From contig MU270117.1 in the NCBI GenBank assembly GCA_021432635.1, forward strand, positions 62,001 to 126,000: DNA of 64,000 nt, written 5' to 3'. Numbering within the stretch: the first letter of the stretch is position 1; each line of letters begins with the position of its first letter. The translations under genes and the position numbers were made by a program. This DNA is from Thozetella sp. PMI_491. Its lineage: Eukaryota; Ascomycota; Sordariomycetes; Chaetosphaeriales; Chaetosphaeriaceae. Of the stretch, positions 12,188 through 22,507 are shown in pieces. Under the pieces are notes generated by a model. It ran no database searches. It was not told the DNA's origin and worked only from the letters and a program-made list of their open reading frames with translations.

Positions 12188-13390
12188 TATAGGAACCACC
12201 GACTGATGGCCAGCACTCGTCGTCCAGTTTTATGTATTTGGGCACGTCCTAACTCGGGCCGTTACCGACGAAAATTAACCCCCTATCAAGGCCAATAAGT
12301 CTCGGTTACCACCGACAGCAACAAACAGGCGGTCTCCATGAGGAGGGTTCCCTCTGATTTGCCTCTCGGCTCAACATGGAAATATTTCGGTTGCATTGTT
12401 GACTTGCAGAAGTCTGGTCTGCTACTTGCCCATGGCGCCGGAGGCCTGTAGCCGTACGATCGGGTTTACTCTGCTGCCTAGCAGCTATAGATTATGGGCT
12501 TCGTGCCCCTATTTTCTCCGGTCCTGTGAGCCTCTAGAATTATCCAGTGTGGCTGCCCTGTAATATCTACCTAATCAACTGCATCTCATCTCCATCTGGG
12601 TCGGAAATTCCTTGTAGTGCCTTTCGCCTGGCCGCATGTTGCCCGAGGGCACTGGTGAAAATACAATGGAACCAACTTGGTTCTCCACATCTCTCTCGCT
12701 CAGTTCCTTCATCTAGACTGCATATTTTAATTGATATTCTCGGCCGAAGAGGGAGGATCAGAGGCGCCGGGCAGGCACTTCCGTCACGCTACATTTGGCT
12801 AGTGATACCATTGCTTCCTAGCTCTGGCTGTTGGAATAATAGACGGCCTTGCAAATGTCGAGCCCCATACCAACCGAGTCACCTAGCTAGGCTTCAACGG
12901 GTATCCCAAAACCTCTAGGCTGGACCGTGTCAAGTGGGATGGCCTCGAGGTAAGAAGCGTAAGGTTCGACTTCATGGGGCGCCCGACAAGATATCATGAA
13001 TGATCTTCCCGCCCACGAGTTTGCGGCCGAGCATCAGGGGAAAGGCGGGCCAGACCGCGTTAGCTGCCACTCGGAAAGAGTTGTTGACAGAGCTGCTAGG
13101 GAGCTTGACCCACGGAACGCCTGAGCAGACACCGAAAACCCACCATGGAGGCATCTTAGAGGGCGATATGCGATACAGGCAACATAGCTGAAGACCAAAA
13201 AGATAGGGGCTTCATCGAAACATCAGGAAAGGCAGGTGGCACTGAGCCCCTCTCTCAACTGGCTAGATATTCTTATAATCGGTTCAACACTACCCCATGA
13301 AAACGAGCATGAAGCCTCAGAGGTAATGAGCCTGTGCCTTCCCGTTGGGCCGGTGATCAGAGTCCTTCACTAGACTCCTCGTTGGGCCCC
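12188..13390. other. Convergent intergenic region
   Basis: This 1.2-kb spacer lies between the 3' ends of NDUFAF3 (+) and GPI13 (-). It is somewhat richer in A/T than the flanking genes and I see no gene in it. Confidence 0.5.
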
Positions 13391-16300
13391 TCACTCGGCC
13401 CAGCCGAAAACTTCGCTGATGGCTACGGTGTTCGACCTCACCCCCGTTAGTGCGACCAGAATGCCAACGCAGTCTACGACCAGCAGCACGGCAGCCGCCA
13501 CTATGAAACGCGGGTTGAAGATACGATACAGCATGAGATGCCTCCTCAACCATCCCGCCCAGGCCATTGTTGCTAAGGATTCCACGGCGTAGTAGGCCAC
13601 GAAAACGCCGAGGGCCCGCGTAACACTCTCGAGTAGGCCCTTGCGCTTAGGATCGACCTTCCATAGCGCCACCAAGGGGAGTGCCACGGCAGCGATGATT
13701 TGACCGGCGAAGCTGTTGAATATGACGACCAGGGGGGTCCATGGGTATCGGACTGCGAAGAGCGGGATGAAGGCGCTATCCCACTGAATGCTACTGGGGG
13801 TGGCTTGGTGGCCAGTCTTGAAGAAGTAGTAGTTGCCCAGAACGCCGAGCATGATCGGGCCAATCGTCTCCGCTGCGAGGTCGTTGAGGTCAAGGATCTC
13901 AACAAGAGATAGGATCTGCCAGAGCAGAAGGGCTAGAGTACCGCCGCCCATTGGCTTTGAAAGGAGGAAGCACGCTGCCAAGATATTCAGGGGAAGGTAG
14001 AGGTAACGAGCTCCATGGGCGTTGCCGTAGCCGAAGACATGGATCTGGGCCCTTCCTGTCTTGGTGCCAAGTCTCATGATGGAGACGTTCGGCGGTGCCC
14101 AGGCAAACGCGGTCGAACCCACCACGAAGGCGAGGCCCAGCAGCACCTGCGCCATGTACACGCTCAAGCGCTTGAGAAGCTTCTCGGGCAGTCCAGGCAC
14201 CCAGTTTCCATTGTCGGCCGAGTCCATAACCCAATAGACGGCGGAGAAGAACAGGACCACGCGCAAGATGTAGCCGATCCACGTCGGCGCTAGCCCTTCG
14301 TACGACCGTGTCGCCGTAAGATACGCCTTAATGATGGAGGGGAGAATAAGAACGACGAGGAATGGGATCACGAGCTGCCAGGGGGCAGAGGTGGACGAGG
14401 TCGCCGAGGAGTAGTAAGTAGAGGTGCAGTATGGCATCTGTTCTTCGCGACAGAGTTTGGAGAAGGACGCCAGACGCGCGAGCAAGACGAAGAGGATAGA
14501 GTGGTAGACAGCCATGTAGCGGTCTGGAAGGGACGTTATCCGGAGGGATGCAAGGGTCGAGACGAAACCAAAGGTGGTGATGAAGAAAAGAAGGATCGAG
14601 TCTTCCCAGATGGTAAAGGAGTTGGAGGCGAAGCCAGCAGACTGGCTTACGGTAAGCACGACAGCCATCCAGCCCCAGATTGACCTAGGGAGCAAGTTTC
14701 GGACTGTCTTGTCCGCCCCGTAGAGGGCCACCAGCACTGCTACAGAGCTGGTCAGCGCTGCAAAGCCACTGCCACGATACCAGTCGTCACCCCCGTTGAC
14801 GAAGGAATGGAGCATCCCGGCACCGAAGCTGGGGACAGCCCCAAGAACGCCGGCTCGGAAGAGGGCTCGGCTCAACCCGTGGGTCAACACTGCACTGGCA
14901 TCAGGCTCAACACCCTGCAGTTCCAGGCTCTTTTCTGCAAGATCTAGGTCTAGGTTATCCAGGGCCGCTAGCTCCTCCTCTTCGTTCCGAGAAACGTAGA
15001 CGAGGAGCACAACTAAGCCGAGGGCCATGATGACAACGCCGAAGATCATGTTCGGAACGTCAAACCGCGCCCAAAGGCTCTTGCAGAGCTGCAGAGTCTG
15101 GTCTTGGTATAACGCGAACGCAGAGAAAACGGCATGCCAGTCAGGCTTATGCGAGCTGGGTGTGGTGGTCAAGGCTTCTGCCAGATCCCACGAATGGGCT
15201 GGGGACCCAAGCCCCGTCGCCTGGTCTATTCCACGGGCGGCAAAGTAGGATGCTTGGTACCGCCTGATGCCCGCTGCTGTGACGCGCTCCGCCGCAGCCA
15301 GTACGTCCCAGGCGTTGCCATTTACGCCGACAAACGCTTCCTCTATAGGATGTCCGAGGTTGTTGTAGGGGATAGGAATGCCCAACAACAAGGCTAGTGT
15401 CGGCACGAAGTCGATCTGGTTGACGGGACGAGTCTTGGCCGTCTTTGGCGGTGCGACGAACTCTGGCTTTGTCCTGCCAAAAACCGGTCGTGACGAATAC
15501 ATCCAAATAGCAGCTTCGATCTCGTCGTCGCTTTCGCCGCCGTGGTCCCCTTTCCCGTCCATCCCGTGGTCTCCCATGACGACCAGTAAGGTGCCGTCGT
15601 CGAGGGCAGCGGCAACCTCTCGGACGAAGGTGTCCATCTGCTGTAGTTTCTTGCCCATCTCGGCGTGGTTCGGGCCGTAGCGATGGCCTGCATGGTCGAC
15701 ACCCAAGCAATGCCCTATCAGCAAATCCCAATCCCCCTTGCGCTTAAGGGCTGGGAAAATATGCTCGGCCACGCCATTGTCCACGGAATGTAGATCCCAA
15801 ACATTGAAGCTATCATAGGCCTGGCTCATGTTGGCTTCAAAATGGTCCGGAAACAAGCTAACCCAGGTGTCGTCGCCGATGTGGACGATGCGCTTGCCAG
15901 CATCACGGAGCTGCATGAGAAGGTTGTCTTCGTCAATGGCCGTGCCCGCGAAGTTGCTGCCTGCGTCCACAAAAGTCGGCAGCGTTCCCGTGGTTAGGCC
16001 CTTAAGCCGCTGGAGAGTGGCAGTGGGGGGATCCGCGATGAAGGGACGGAGAAAGGCGTTGTTCGGCGAGGCGAGGGCCGTATCGTGCATAAACGGAAAG
16101 GCATTGTGGAACGGCGCATTGTCCTCCACCGGCACCGTGAAGTCGTATCGAAGGGCATCGATAAGGATAACCACGGCTCTCTCGAATGTCTTGGGATGCC
16201 AGCAGCCTCCCTCCACAGTGCCTTTGCCCGACCAGTCGGGCAGAATGCTGACGCTGCTATTCAACGGCGAGACCGCGCAGGTTGACTTCTCCTCCAAGAC

Positions 16301-16600
16301 CAGACGCGTGAGCAGGAATCCGCTGGCGAAGTAAGCAATGCCTGTCGCGTGGATACACAACAACCAAAACCAGAAGCCTACGGTCCACCACCATCGAGCC
16401 TCATAGCTGTTCTTCCGCCTCTTCTCCAGGGCTAGCCTCTGGCGCTCCTGCAGGCCGGCCATCTCCTTTTCTGCCCCTGCATCTGCCCTTTGGCGCTCAG
16501 CATCCTGGGCCTCTTTGGCCCGCTTCGCTGCTGCGAATTGGGCCGCAATCGTTTTGTAGTCGGGCAGCGGATCACTCGATTTCGAGTTCGTCGGAGGCAT
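13391..16600 (-). CDS. GPI13: GPI ethanolamine phosphate transferase 3 (PIG-O/Gpi13)
   Basis: Intronless, 1069 residues from the ATG at 16600. The frame is open for 27 more codons upstream, but the segment after 16600 (MPPTNSKSS) looks like the natural start. A cytosolic coiled-coil-like leader (about 15-65) precedes TM1 (about 70-100). The lumenal alkaline-phosphatase-like catalytic domain follows with metal-binding signatures: VVILIDALRYDF (Asp148), IGDDTWVSLFPDHF, GHCLGVDHAGHRYGPNH and VVMGDHGMDGKGDHGG. The C-terminal half has a dozen or more hydrophobic segments. The enzyme moves phosphoethanolamine from phosphatidylethanolamine to the third mannose of the GPI precursor in the ER, the group later joined to proteins. 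Length and motif order fit the family fully. The window also codes a GPI-anchored protein substrate at its right edge. Confidence 0.96.
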   Translation of the reverse strand: MPPTNSKSSDPLPDYKTIAAQFAAAKRAKEAQDAERQRADAGAEKEMAGLQERQRLALEKRRKNSYEARWWWTVGFWFWLLCIHATGIAYFASGFLLTRLVLEEKSTCAVSPLNSSVSILPDWSGKGTVEGGCWHPKTFERAVVILIDALRYDFTVPVEDNAPFHNAFPFMHDTALASPNNAFLRPFIADPPTATLQRLKGLTTGTLPTFVDAGSNFAGTAIDEDNLLMQLRDAGKRIVHIGDDTWVSLFPDHFEANMSQAYDSFNVWDLHSVDNGVAEHIFPALKRKGDWDLLIGHCLGVDHAGHRYGPNHAEMGKKLQQMDTFVREVAAALDDGTLLVVMGDHGMDGKGDHGGESDDEIEAAIWMYSSRPVFGRTKPEFVAPPKTAKTRPVNQIDFVPTLALLLGIPIPYNNLGHPIEEAFVGVNGNAWDVLAAAERVTAAGIRRYQASYFAARGIDQATGLGSPAHSWDLAEALTTTPSSHKPDWHAVFSAFALYQDQTLQLCKSLWARFDVPNMIFGVVIMALGLVVLLVYVSRNEEEELAALDNLDLDLAEKSLELQGVEPDASAVLTHGLSRALFRAGVLGAVPSFGAGMLHSFVNGGDDWYRGSGFAALTSSVAVLVALYGADKTVRNLLPRSIWGWMAVVLTVSQSAGFASNSFTIWEDSILLFFITTFGFVSTLASLRITSLPDRYMAVYHSILFVLLARLASFSKLCREEQMPYCTSTYYSSATSSTSAPWQLVIPFLVVLILPSIIKAYLTATRSYEGLAPTWIGYILRVVLFFSAVYWVMDSADNGNWVPGLPEKLLKRLSVYMAQVLLGLAFVVGSTAFAWAPPNVSIMRLGTKTGRAQIHVFGYGNAHGARYLYLPLNILAACFLLSKPMGGGTLALLLWQILSLVEILDLNDLAAETIGPIMLGVLGNYYFFKTGHQATPSSIQWDSAFIPLFAVRYPWTPLVVIFNSFAGQIIAAVALPLVALWKVDPKRKGLLESVTRALGVFVAYYAVESLATMAWAGWLRRHLMLYRIFNPRFIVAAAVLLVVDCVGILVALTGVRSNTVAISEVFGWAE

Positions 16601-16885
16601 TGTGAGCAATAGGGGTTGGTGGGGGGGGACAGAAGGTCGGTAGATGGGGCAGAGACGAGTCTCATAAGAAAAAGAAAACAAAAGGAAAATAATAATGCGT
16701 TTTCACCTTTCGGAAACAGCCATTGGTGCCTTGACCGCTCCAAGGAAAGGGGGGAAAGAGCCGGTGGATGTTTCGGCGATGATTCTCTCGTCGCGCTTGG
16801 GCGGAGGTCGAGCTGTAATTTTTAGGGCGGTGCGAGCTTCAAGCTCTCTCCACACGCGTCATCTGCTAGTGGACCCTATGTCAAA

Positions 16886-16898
16886 AACCCTAACCCTA
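16886..16898. repeat. Short interstitial telomere-like tract
   Basis: AACCCTAACCCTA, about two units of the fungal telomere repeat, lies upstream of GPI13. Two units can arise by chance, so this is only a note. Confidence 0.4.
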
Positions 16899-19800
16899 GA
16901 TTAGTCGAAATGTCGTGTTGCTAGTAGCCGCACTCTTCCCATATCGAGATTAAGCGGCATCAACCAACCCAATTCTACCATTGCTACAAGGCGCATTGGG
17001 TTCCCTCTGGTCCCTTCCACAATACTCTCCTAGGAACCCGCCGGCTTCCATCGGCTCCAAGAGCCAGGCAGGTGTAAAATTACATTTGGTATTGTCCGCG
17101 GGAGCAAGTCAAGGCAGAAGAGCTTCGTCGATTCCTTAGCTGTCCGTATGGCCCGGCAAGGAGCACCAGCGAAGACGGGCTATCTTAGAGACGAGGTATA
17201 TTAGGTGTAATCATTAGAATCTAAATATATCCGCAGTGTAAGGCTTGCCCGCCCTTCCCTGCATGGCACTCCCGGTTGGCTTGTCCAGGGCAAGCAAGGC
17301 AGGACACATTCGCCTCAACCGCTGCACTAATCCGACGTTCGACGTTACTTGTCGCCTAGACGCCCCAAGAACGAGATATCCAAAGGAGGATACATGCCAA
17401 GGGCCTGTGTGCACTGTGTGCATTGCTAGGCGACAGCCTGAGCAGCCGCTTGTCGGACCTTGTTGAGGCAAGAATACCTTTTTGTTCGAGATTCGCTGGA
17501 TGCGGCATGTTCGCTGCGGCCATTACACAGGCCCGTCAAACTAGACCCTCGAGCCGCTCGCCGAGAACTCACCGAGCCCAACCTGTGGCCCGATCGGGGA
17601 TGTGCCCCTTCTTTGTCGTGCTTAAGCCTCGCCTATGGCATTTCGACCTGCGTGCGGTCGGAGAGCTGCACCATCACAGTCAGCGAACATGCAAGGATCA
17701 GGGCGCATCTCAGCCCTAAAGAACCGCCACACCAACGCCGTCACAATGATCGCAACAACGGATGGGAGCTCTGCCAGACGGGATAATGTTCCCTCGGGCT
17801 GCTTTGGGAAGCAGCCGGTTTGCATGCGCCACGCCCCCCTCAAAAACGAGGCTCCCGATCTGTGTAACACAGGCCAGAATGCAATGCTACCCCTCCGATG
17901 ACTCCTTGCCGCACCTCCTTGTCGAACTTCCAGCGACGACTTACACCAAGAAGGCTGCGCGGGCTTGTGTTCACGCCCTATACAACGAAGGCGGGCCACA
18001 GTCGGTGGGCGCCCCCCCTCCCCATAGGAGCTACACCAACCGAGCGCGCCCGCTCAAGTCGGTCAGACAGACAAATAGGCATAGCATGCGCGGCGAGCAA
18101 AAAAAAAATAGCTAGAGATCGATCTGTAAGGCAGGTGTCGAGCTTCTCTGGGGCGACCATGACGACGGTGGCGGGCGCCGGTGCCTAGTTCCGCCGCACA
18201 TCAATACATCGCGCCTGAGGTCAAAAGGGCACCGGCCGGATCCGCTCAACGCTGCAGGCGCGTCTGTGACTATTGGACAAGGCTGGCCAATACGGCTTCG
18301 CTAGGCTTGCGTGGCCGCGTCGCATGCATAGCTCCCCTCCCTTTCCCGAATTGATTGCCGCCTCGCTGGCGTGGATTGCCTAACCCCAGTCTGGCATGCC
18401 GGACAGCAGATATTTTTTGTTTTTGTTTTGGGGATTTCAAGAATGGATCCAAGCATGTACGTTGTATTTCTACCTATGCCGCGTACTGTACAGCACGTGT
18501 TAGTATTATATATGTATTGTACGCAGGGCCACGATGAGCACTGGTACAATTTCAACCCCATGGAAGGATAGGTCTTGTTTCTGAACCTCTTGGAGAGCCC
18601 ACTTGGCTCGGCACCAACAAGAACCAGGGGGGCGGCTAGGGATTAAAGCGACGCGGAGAGGAAAAGAAAAGAAAAGTGTCCGCGGGTCGGACCGCGCCCT
18701 GTGAACTAAGAGGTTAGTGGAGAGGACGCGGCTTGGGGGGCGCCGTCGCGCACTGCTCCCTCGCAGGTGGCGGCTCCATTTTGTGGATTCCAATTGTGCG
18801 CGTCCACGGCGTCCTGCTGGGGGCAGGACGGTTGAGGGAGGGCCTAGTCCACCCCCTTGGCCCCCAAAGACCCAACAACCAAAGGCCTGGGACCGCTGAG
18901 AAATGAGGATCCCGGCATAGGGCATGCGTGGGGGAACAAGTGAAACATAAACTAGTCGGAGGGAAGACAAGCCAAGAAGTCTCGGAGGTTTTAATCAACG
19001 ACTCGGATATCAGCCCATTCGGCTGCAGAGGAGCAGATAACAAGCCTCTCTTCGGCAGCCTGCTGGAGAGGCGCAATGGAGGTCAGATGTCACTTCGACG
19101 AAACTGGACGGCGTAGCAAGTTGGCGAACGCAGTCGTGGGAGGGAAAAGACAGAAAAGGGGGGGAAGGGGAGGATGGAGCGGGGAGAGGCTTGAGACTTG
19201 AGAGGGTAGGAACGCACGCCCGATGGCGGGTTGGCACCACCTTTGTGCGGACTGTACAGAGTAGGATCGTCGGCAGTTCGTAGCCGATCTTGACCTGTAG
19301 GAGCAATCGGCTAATATCTGCGCTGTACTTTGCCCTACGTGCAAGGGAGGGCTCCGGGCGAGGAGGGCTTCGGGCGAAGAGGGCTGGTTTAGAGCCTTCT
19401 GCCCTTTGCAGTTGCCTGCCTACCGCCCATCATCCGCAGCGTCGCGCCGACGGAGAGGAACTACCCGATGATAGAGAGGAATCGGGATGTGTCTCCGGCG
19501 TCCTTTCTGACCGGGTATCGGGTCAACCTCGCTCAGGCGTCAGCAACGTCAAAGATGATGGCATGGGGATGGGCACAGCAATTAGGGTATGGGACCGTTT
19601 GGGAACAGGGTTGCTGGGTATGGGGCAGGGCAGCCGTCTTTTTTTTTTGTAGCACAGCTCGCGCAAGGCTCCTTCTGCTTCCTGCCGCAAACTGGCCGAG
19701 ACTGGTCTAGTAGGTAATTGCGCCGACGGGGCCCGAAGCCACCGGCCATTTCCCCGGTGCCCAGGCCTGTAGAGGGAGGTACCTAGGTACTGCTGGGACA

Positions 19801-19903
19801 GCGCTGTCCCTTGACGAGGCAAACTCCGATCTGGTGCATTTGGACATCTCGCTTGCCCACCTCGTGGAAGGTGCAGAGGCCGAGTCCGTGTTGGAGGGAA
19901 AGA

Positions 19904-19917
19904 AAAAAAAAAAAAAA

Positions 19918-19951
<34 letters not shown>

Positions 19952-20036
19952 AAATTGGGGTTTTTTGGGGGGGTTGGGGTTTTGGGGCCCCCCTCGCCCG
20001 GCGGGGGGCCGCCCAGGGGGGGGGGGGGGGGGGGGC
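19904..20036. repeat. Extreme A/G homopolymer tract
   Basis: A run of about 15 A is followed by more than 30 G, then alternating A/T and G blocks, C and G blocks, and a second run of about 20 G. On the other strand this gives meaningless polyproline and polyphenylalanine frames. It is either G-quadruplex-forming DNA or a low-quality assembly patch; the sequence alone cannot decide. Confidence 0.8.
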
Positions 20037-21694
20037 GCAGGATCGGGTAACATTGCAGTATTTGTCGCGTGTTTGGGTTTTGGCCGTCCGTCTGCTCGGC
20101 CGAAGGCCAGCAACGGGGTTGACGAGTGAGGTTGCCAGATGGTGGCCCGCCAGCGGCCAGCAGGGTGAGACGAACAACCCAAATCATTTTCAAACAAATT
20201 CCTCCCTTTCTCGCGGCTTGAGGATAATACAGAGAAACAGAAGAGAGTGGGGCGGAGTTTGTGCATGAAGACAGGCATAAGGGGGCCTGCAGGTAGGCCA
20301 AGGTCGCGGGTGGGGGAAGACATAACAGAAGGTAAGCCGTAGCAGTACGGAGTACTGTAGAGGTGTCAATCTGCAGGACGCCGGTTCCCCGAACGCACGA
20401 CCGCTGCACGCCTCCAGCTGTTCGCCAATGGCCTTGGGCCATTGCGCCTAGGGCCTAGCGGAAGGGCCAGCGCGGCATGTGCCCCCATGCTGGTCTATTG
20501 GCAATGGCTGCCTCGAGGGTGGGTGGCGGTGGGGTTTGAGGGTGGGAAGGGGACAGACGAAACTCTGGGCAGGATGAAGAGGGCTGGGACAGAGGGTGTG
20601 AGAAAACGGTGGGCTTGAGAATGCGCTTGACCGCGGGAACGAGAAAAGTCAAATCCCGAGAAAGGCTCGAGAGGCGAGAACCGAGAGTCAGGGGCTAATA
20701 AACAAAGGCTCTCCGAGTCGAGAGAAGCTGCCGCCCGCTGCTGTGTAACTCAAATCGACTCCTCGCCCCTTTGATGATCCGGGGGAGAAAGGGACCCGGG
20801 GGGGGGAGGGAGGGTTGTGGTTCGGGGTCCCTCCGCGACGTCCCGTTCTGCCCCGGTCGTATGCTGTACAGGTACTGTACCGTCCCGAGGAACCACATCG
20901 AGGCCAAGCTGGGCGTCCCAGCGACGTACCCATGACCCTAGCTAGCACTACTCCGACTCCAGGAAATAAGCTCTTGGAGCTGGCCGGACCCTCGCCCACC
21001 TGCTCGCGCACTGCTTTGGCCACGGCTGCCCAAATACTGCCTGGTGCCGCGTGTAGCGCAATGTGCGGCGCGTTGCCCTCCCCGCCGACATCTCAGGTGT
21101 ACTCGGTCTACGGATATTAGCCCATACTGGAAGTGGCTTGCAAACCCCTTCCGTCCCTCCCTCCTGACCCCCTTCCCCGGGAGGGGAGGGAGGGGGCTGA
21201 GGTGGCTAGTTTGTATGCTGTCATCATTTTCAGATGCTGAGACGGAATCTCGCGAGAACCGACCTCCCGACGGTAGGAAGGAAGGAGAAGGTAAAAAGAA
21301 AAAGAAAAAAGAGAGGCCGGGGGGTAGGGAGAGAGGGGGAGGGGAAAGAAAGTTTACGTATTACGAATAAAGGCAAGATAACGCATGATGAAAGCCTAGA
21401 GAGGATGGCGGTCTTCTCGCTGGCGACAGGGGAGAATTGCACACGGCAGGATACGGGTGCCAGAGTGCTGGGAATAAGTGCTGACGGTGGCATTTATAAT
21501 TTGCCAACCACTGGCGAGCACGAGCGAGGTTGCAACGGCCGGCCGGACTGGCCGGCCACACCTGAAGTGAATCTTGTTGTTCACCGAGAACAGACGGGGA
21601 GGCATACGAAAGAGTCCCGCATAGCGAGCGGCGCGCCACCACGATAGTCCGAGGCCGACGTGGTTCCTTTTCGGGGTTCGGTTCCTTTGGTTTT

Positions 21695-21718
21695 CTATTT
21701 TTTATTTTTTATTTTTTA
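21695..21718. repeat. TATTTTTT short tandem repeat
   Basis: Three near-perfect copies of an A/T-only 7-8-base unit lie in the spacer upstream of the double zinc-cluster gene. No associated feature is seen. Confidence 0.7.
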
Positions 21719-22507
21719 GCGGACTTTCGTGTCGTTCCCTCTCTCTGGGGGGGCACACCCACCCACATGGGAGAAAGAGGAGAGAGGGGGGGGGACCAAC
21801 CGAGACTACCCATCCTTCTGCACAGAGTACCGACCCTTCCGTACCCTTGCCCCCCCTCCAGCAAGTCGGATTTGTCGAAGTTTGGTCGACATGGGTGAGC
21901 AGGCCATCCATGTCCCTCCATTGGCTCAGCCCTTACTAGGGCCAGCTGGAGCATTGCGTTGCCGTCAGGCTCTCTTAACCCGGCAGAGCGGTTCGCTGCT
22001 AGGTATGTAATCTTCTGAATGGCCCGAATCCTGGGCCTAGGCCGGGGGGGCCCCTCTCCCGGGGGGAGGTGCAAGGTCGAAGAGAAGGAAGCGGAGGAGG
22101 GCCAAGCAACAGCGGCTTCCACTGGCTTCCTGTAAGACGGCGCTGGCTGGGGTCTTCAGGTGACAAGTCACTCTCAGAGGGCAGGCCCTCGACCAGGCCA
22201 CTACCAGGTCATTATTTTGGCCTTCCCAGACCTATTACATTTAAGTTATGGTCCGGCGAGCCTTGCTGTTCCTGGCCAGCATCTCATGATTCTGCCTTCC
22301 CTAGCTCTCTCTTGCGTCTTGGCAAGCTCTGTGGACCTGCCTGCCTCTCGCACTTTTGCTCATTCGTGTGCCATGTGGTCGTGACCTGCCATGGATCTCT
22401 ATCTGCCGGGCTAGCAAGAAATACGCCAGACGACACACCAGCTCGGGGCAGAAACCCACCTGGATACAACACGATACTATGCCGCTCCAATTTCGCGCTG
22501 CCCCAGT

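Larger units (their letters stand above)
16601..22507. other. Gene-poor divergent spacer with low-complexity DNA
   Basis: Nearly 6 kb between GPI13 (-) and the zinc-cluster regulator (+) holds no gene I can support. It contains a two-unit telomere-like tract at 16886-16898, a GAAAA microsatellite near 18657-18677, an extreme G tract at 19918-20036, purine-rich stretches near 21255-21350 and a TATTTTTT tandem at 21695-21718. Many open frames here are artefacts of high GC content. The right ~1 kb is presumably the promoter of the regulator. Confidence 0.5.

Noticed and set aside
16886-16898. Telomere-like AACCCTAACCCTA as a sign of a chromosome end
   Set aside because: Only two units, with ordinary housekeeping genes on both sides; chance or a minor interstitial tract.
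19523-20442. Proline- and phenylalanine-rich frames of more than 200 codons
   Set aside because: They are translations of the homopolymer tract at 19.9-20.0 kb and mean nothing as proteins.
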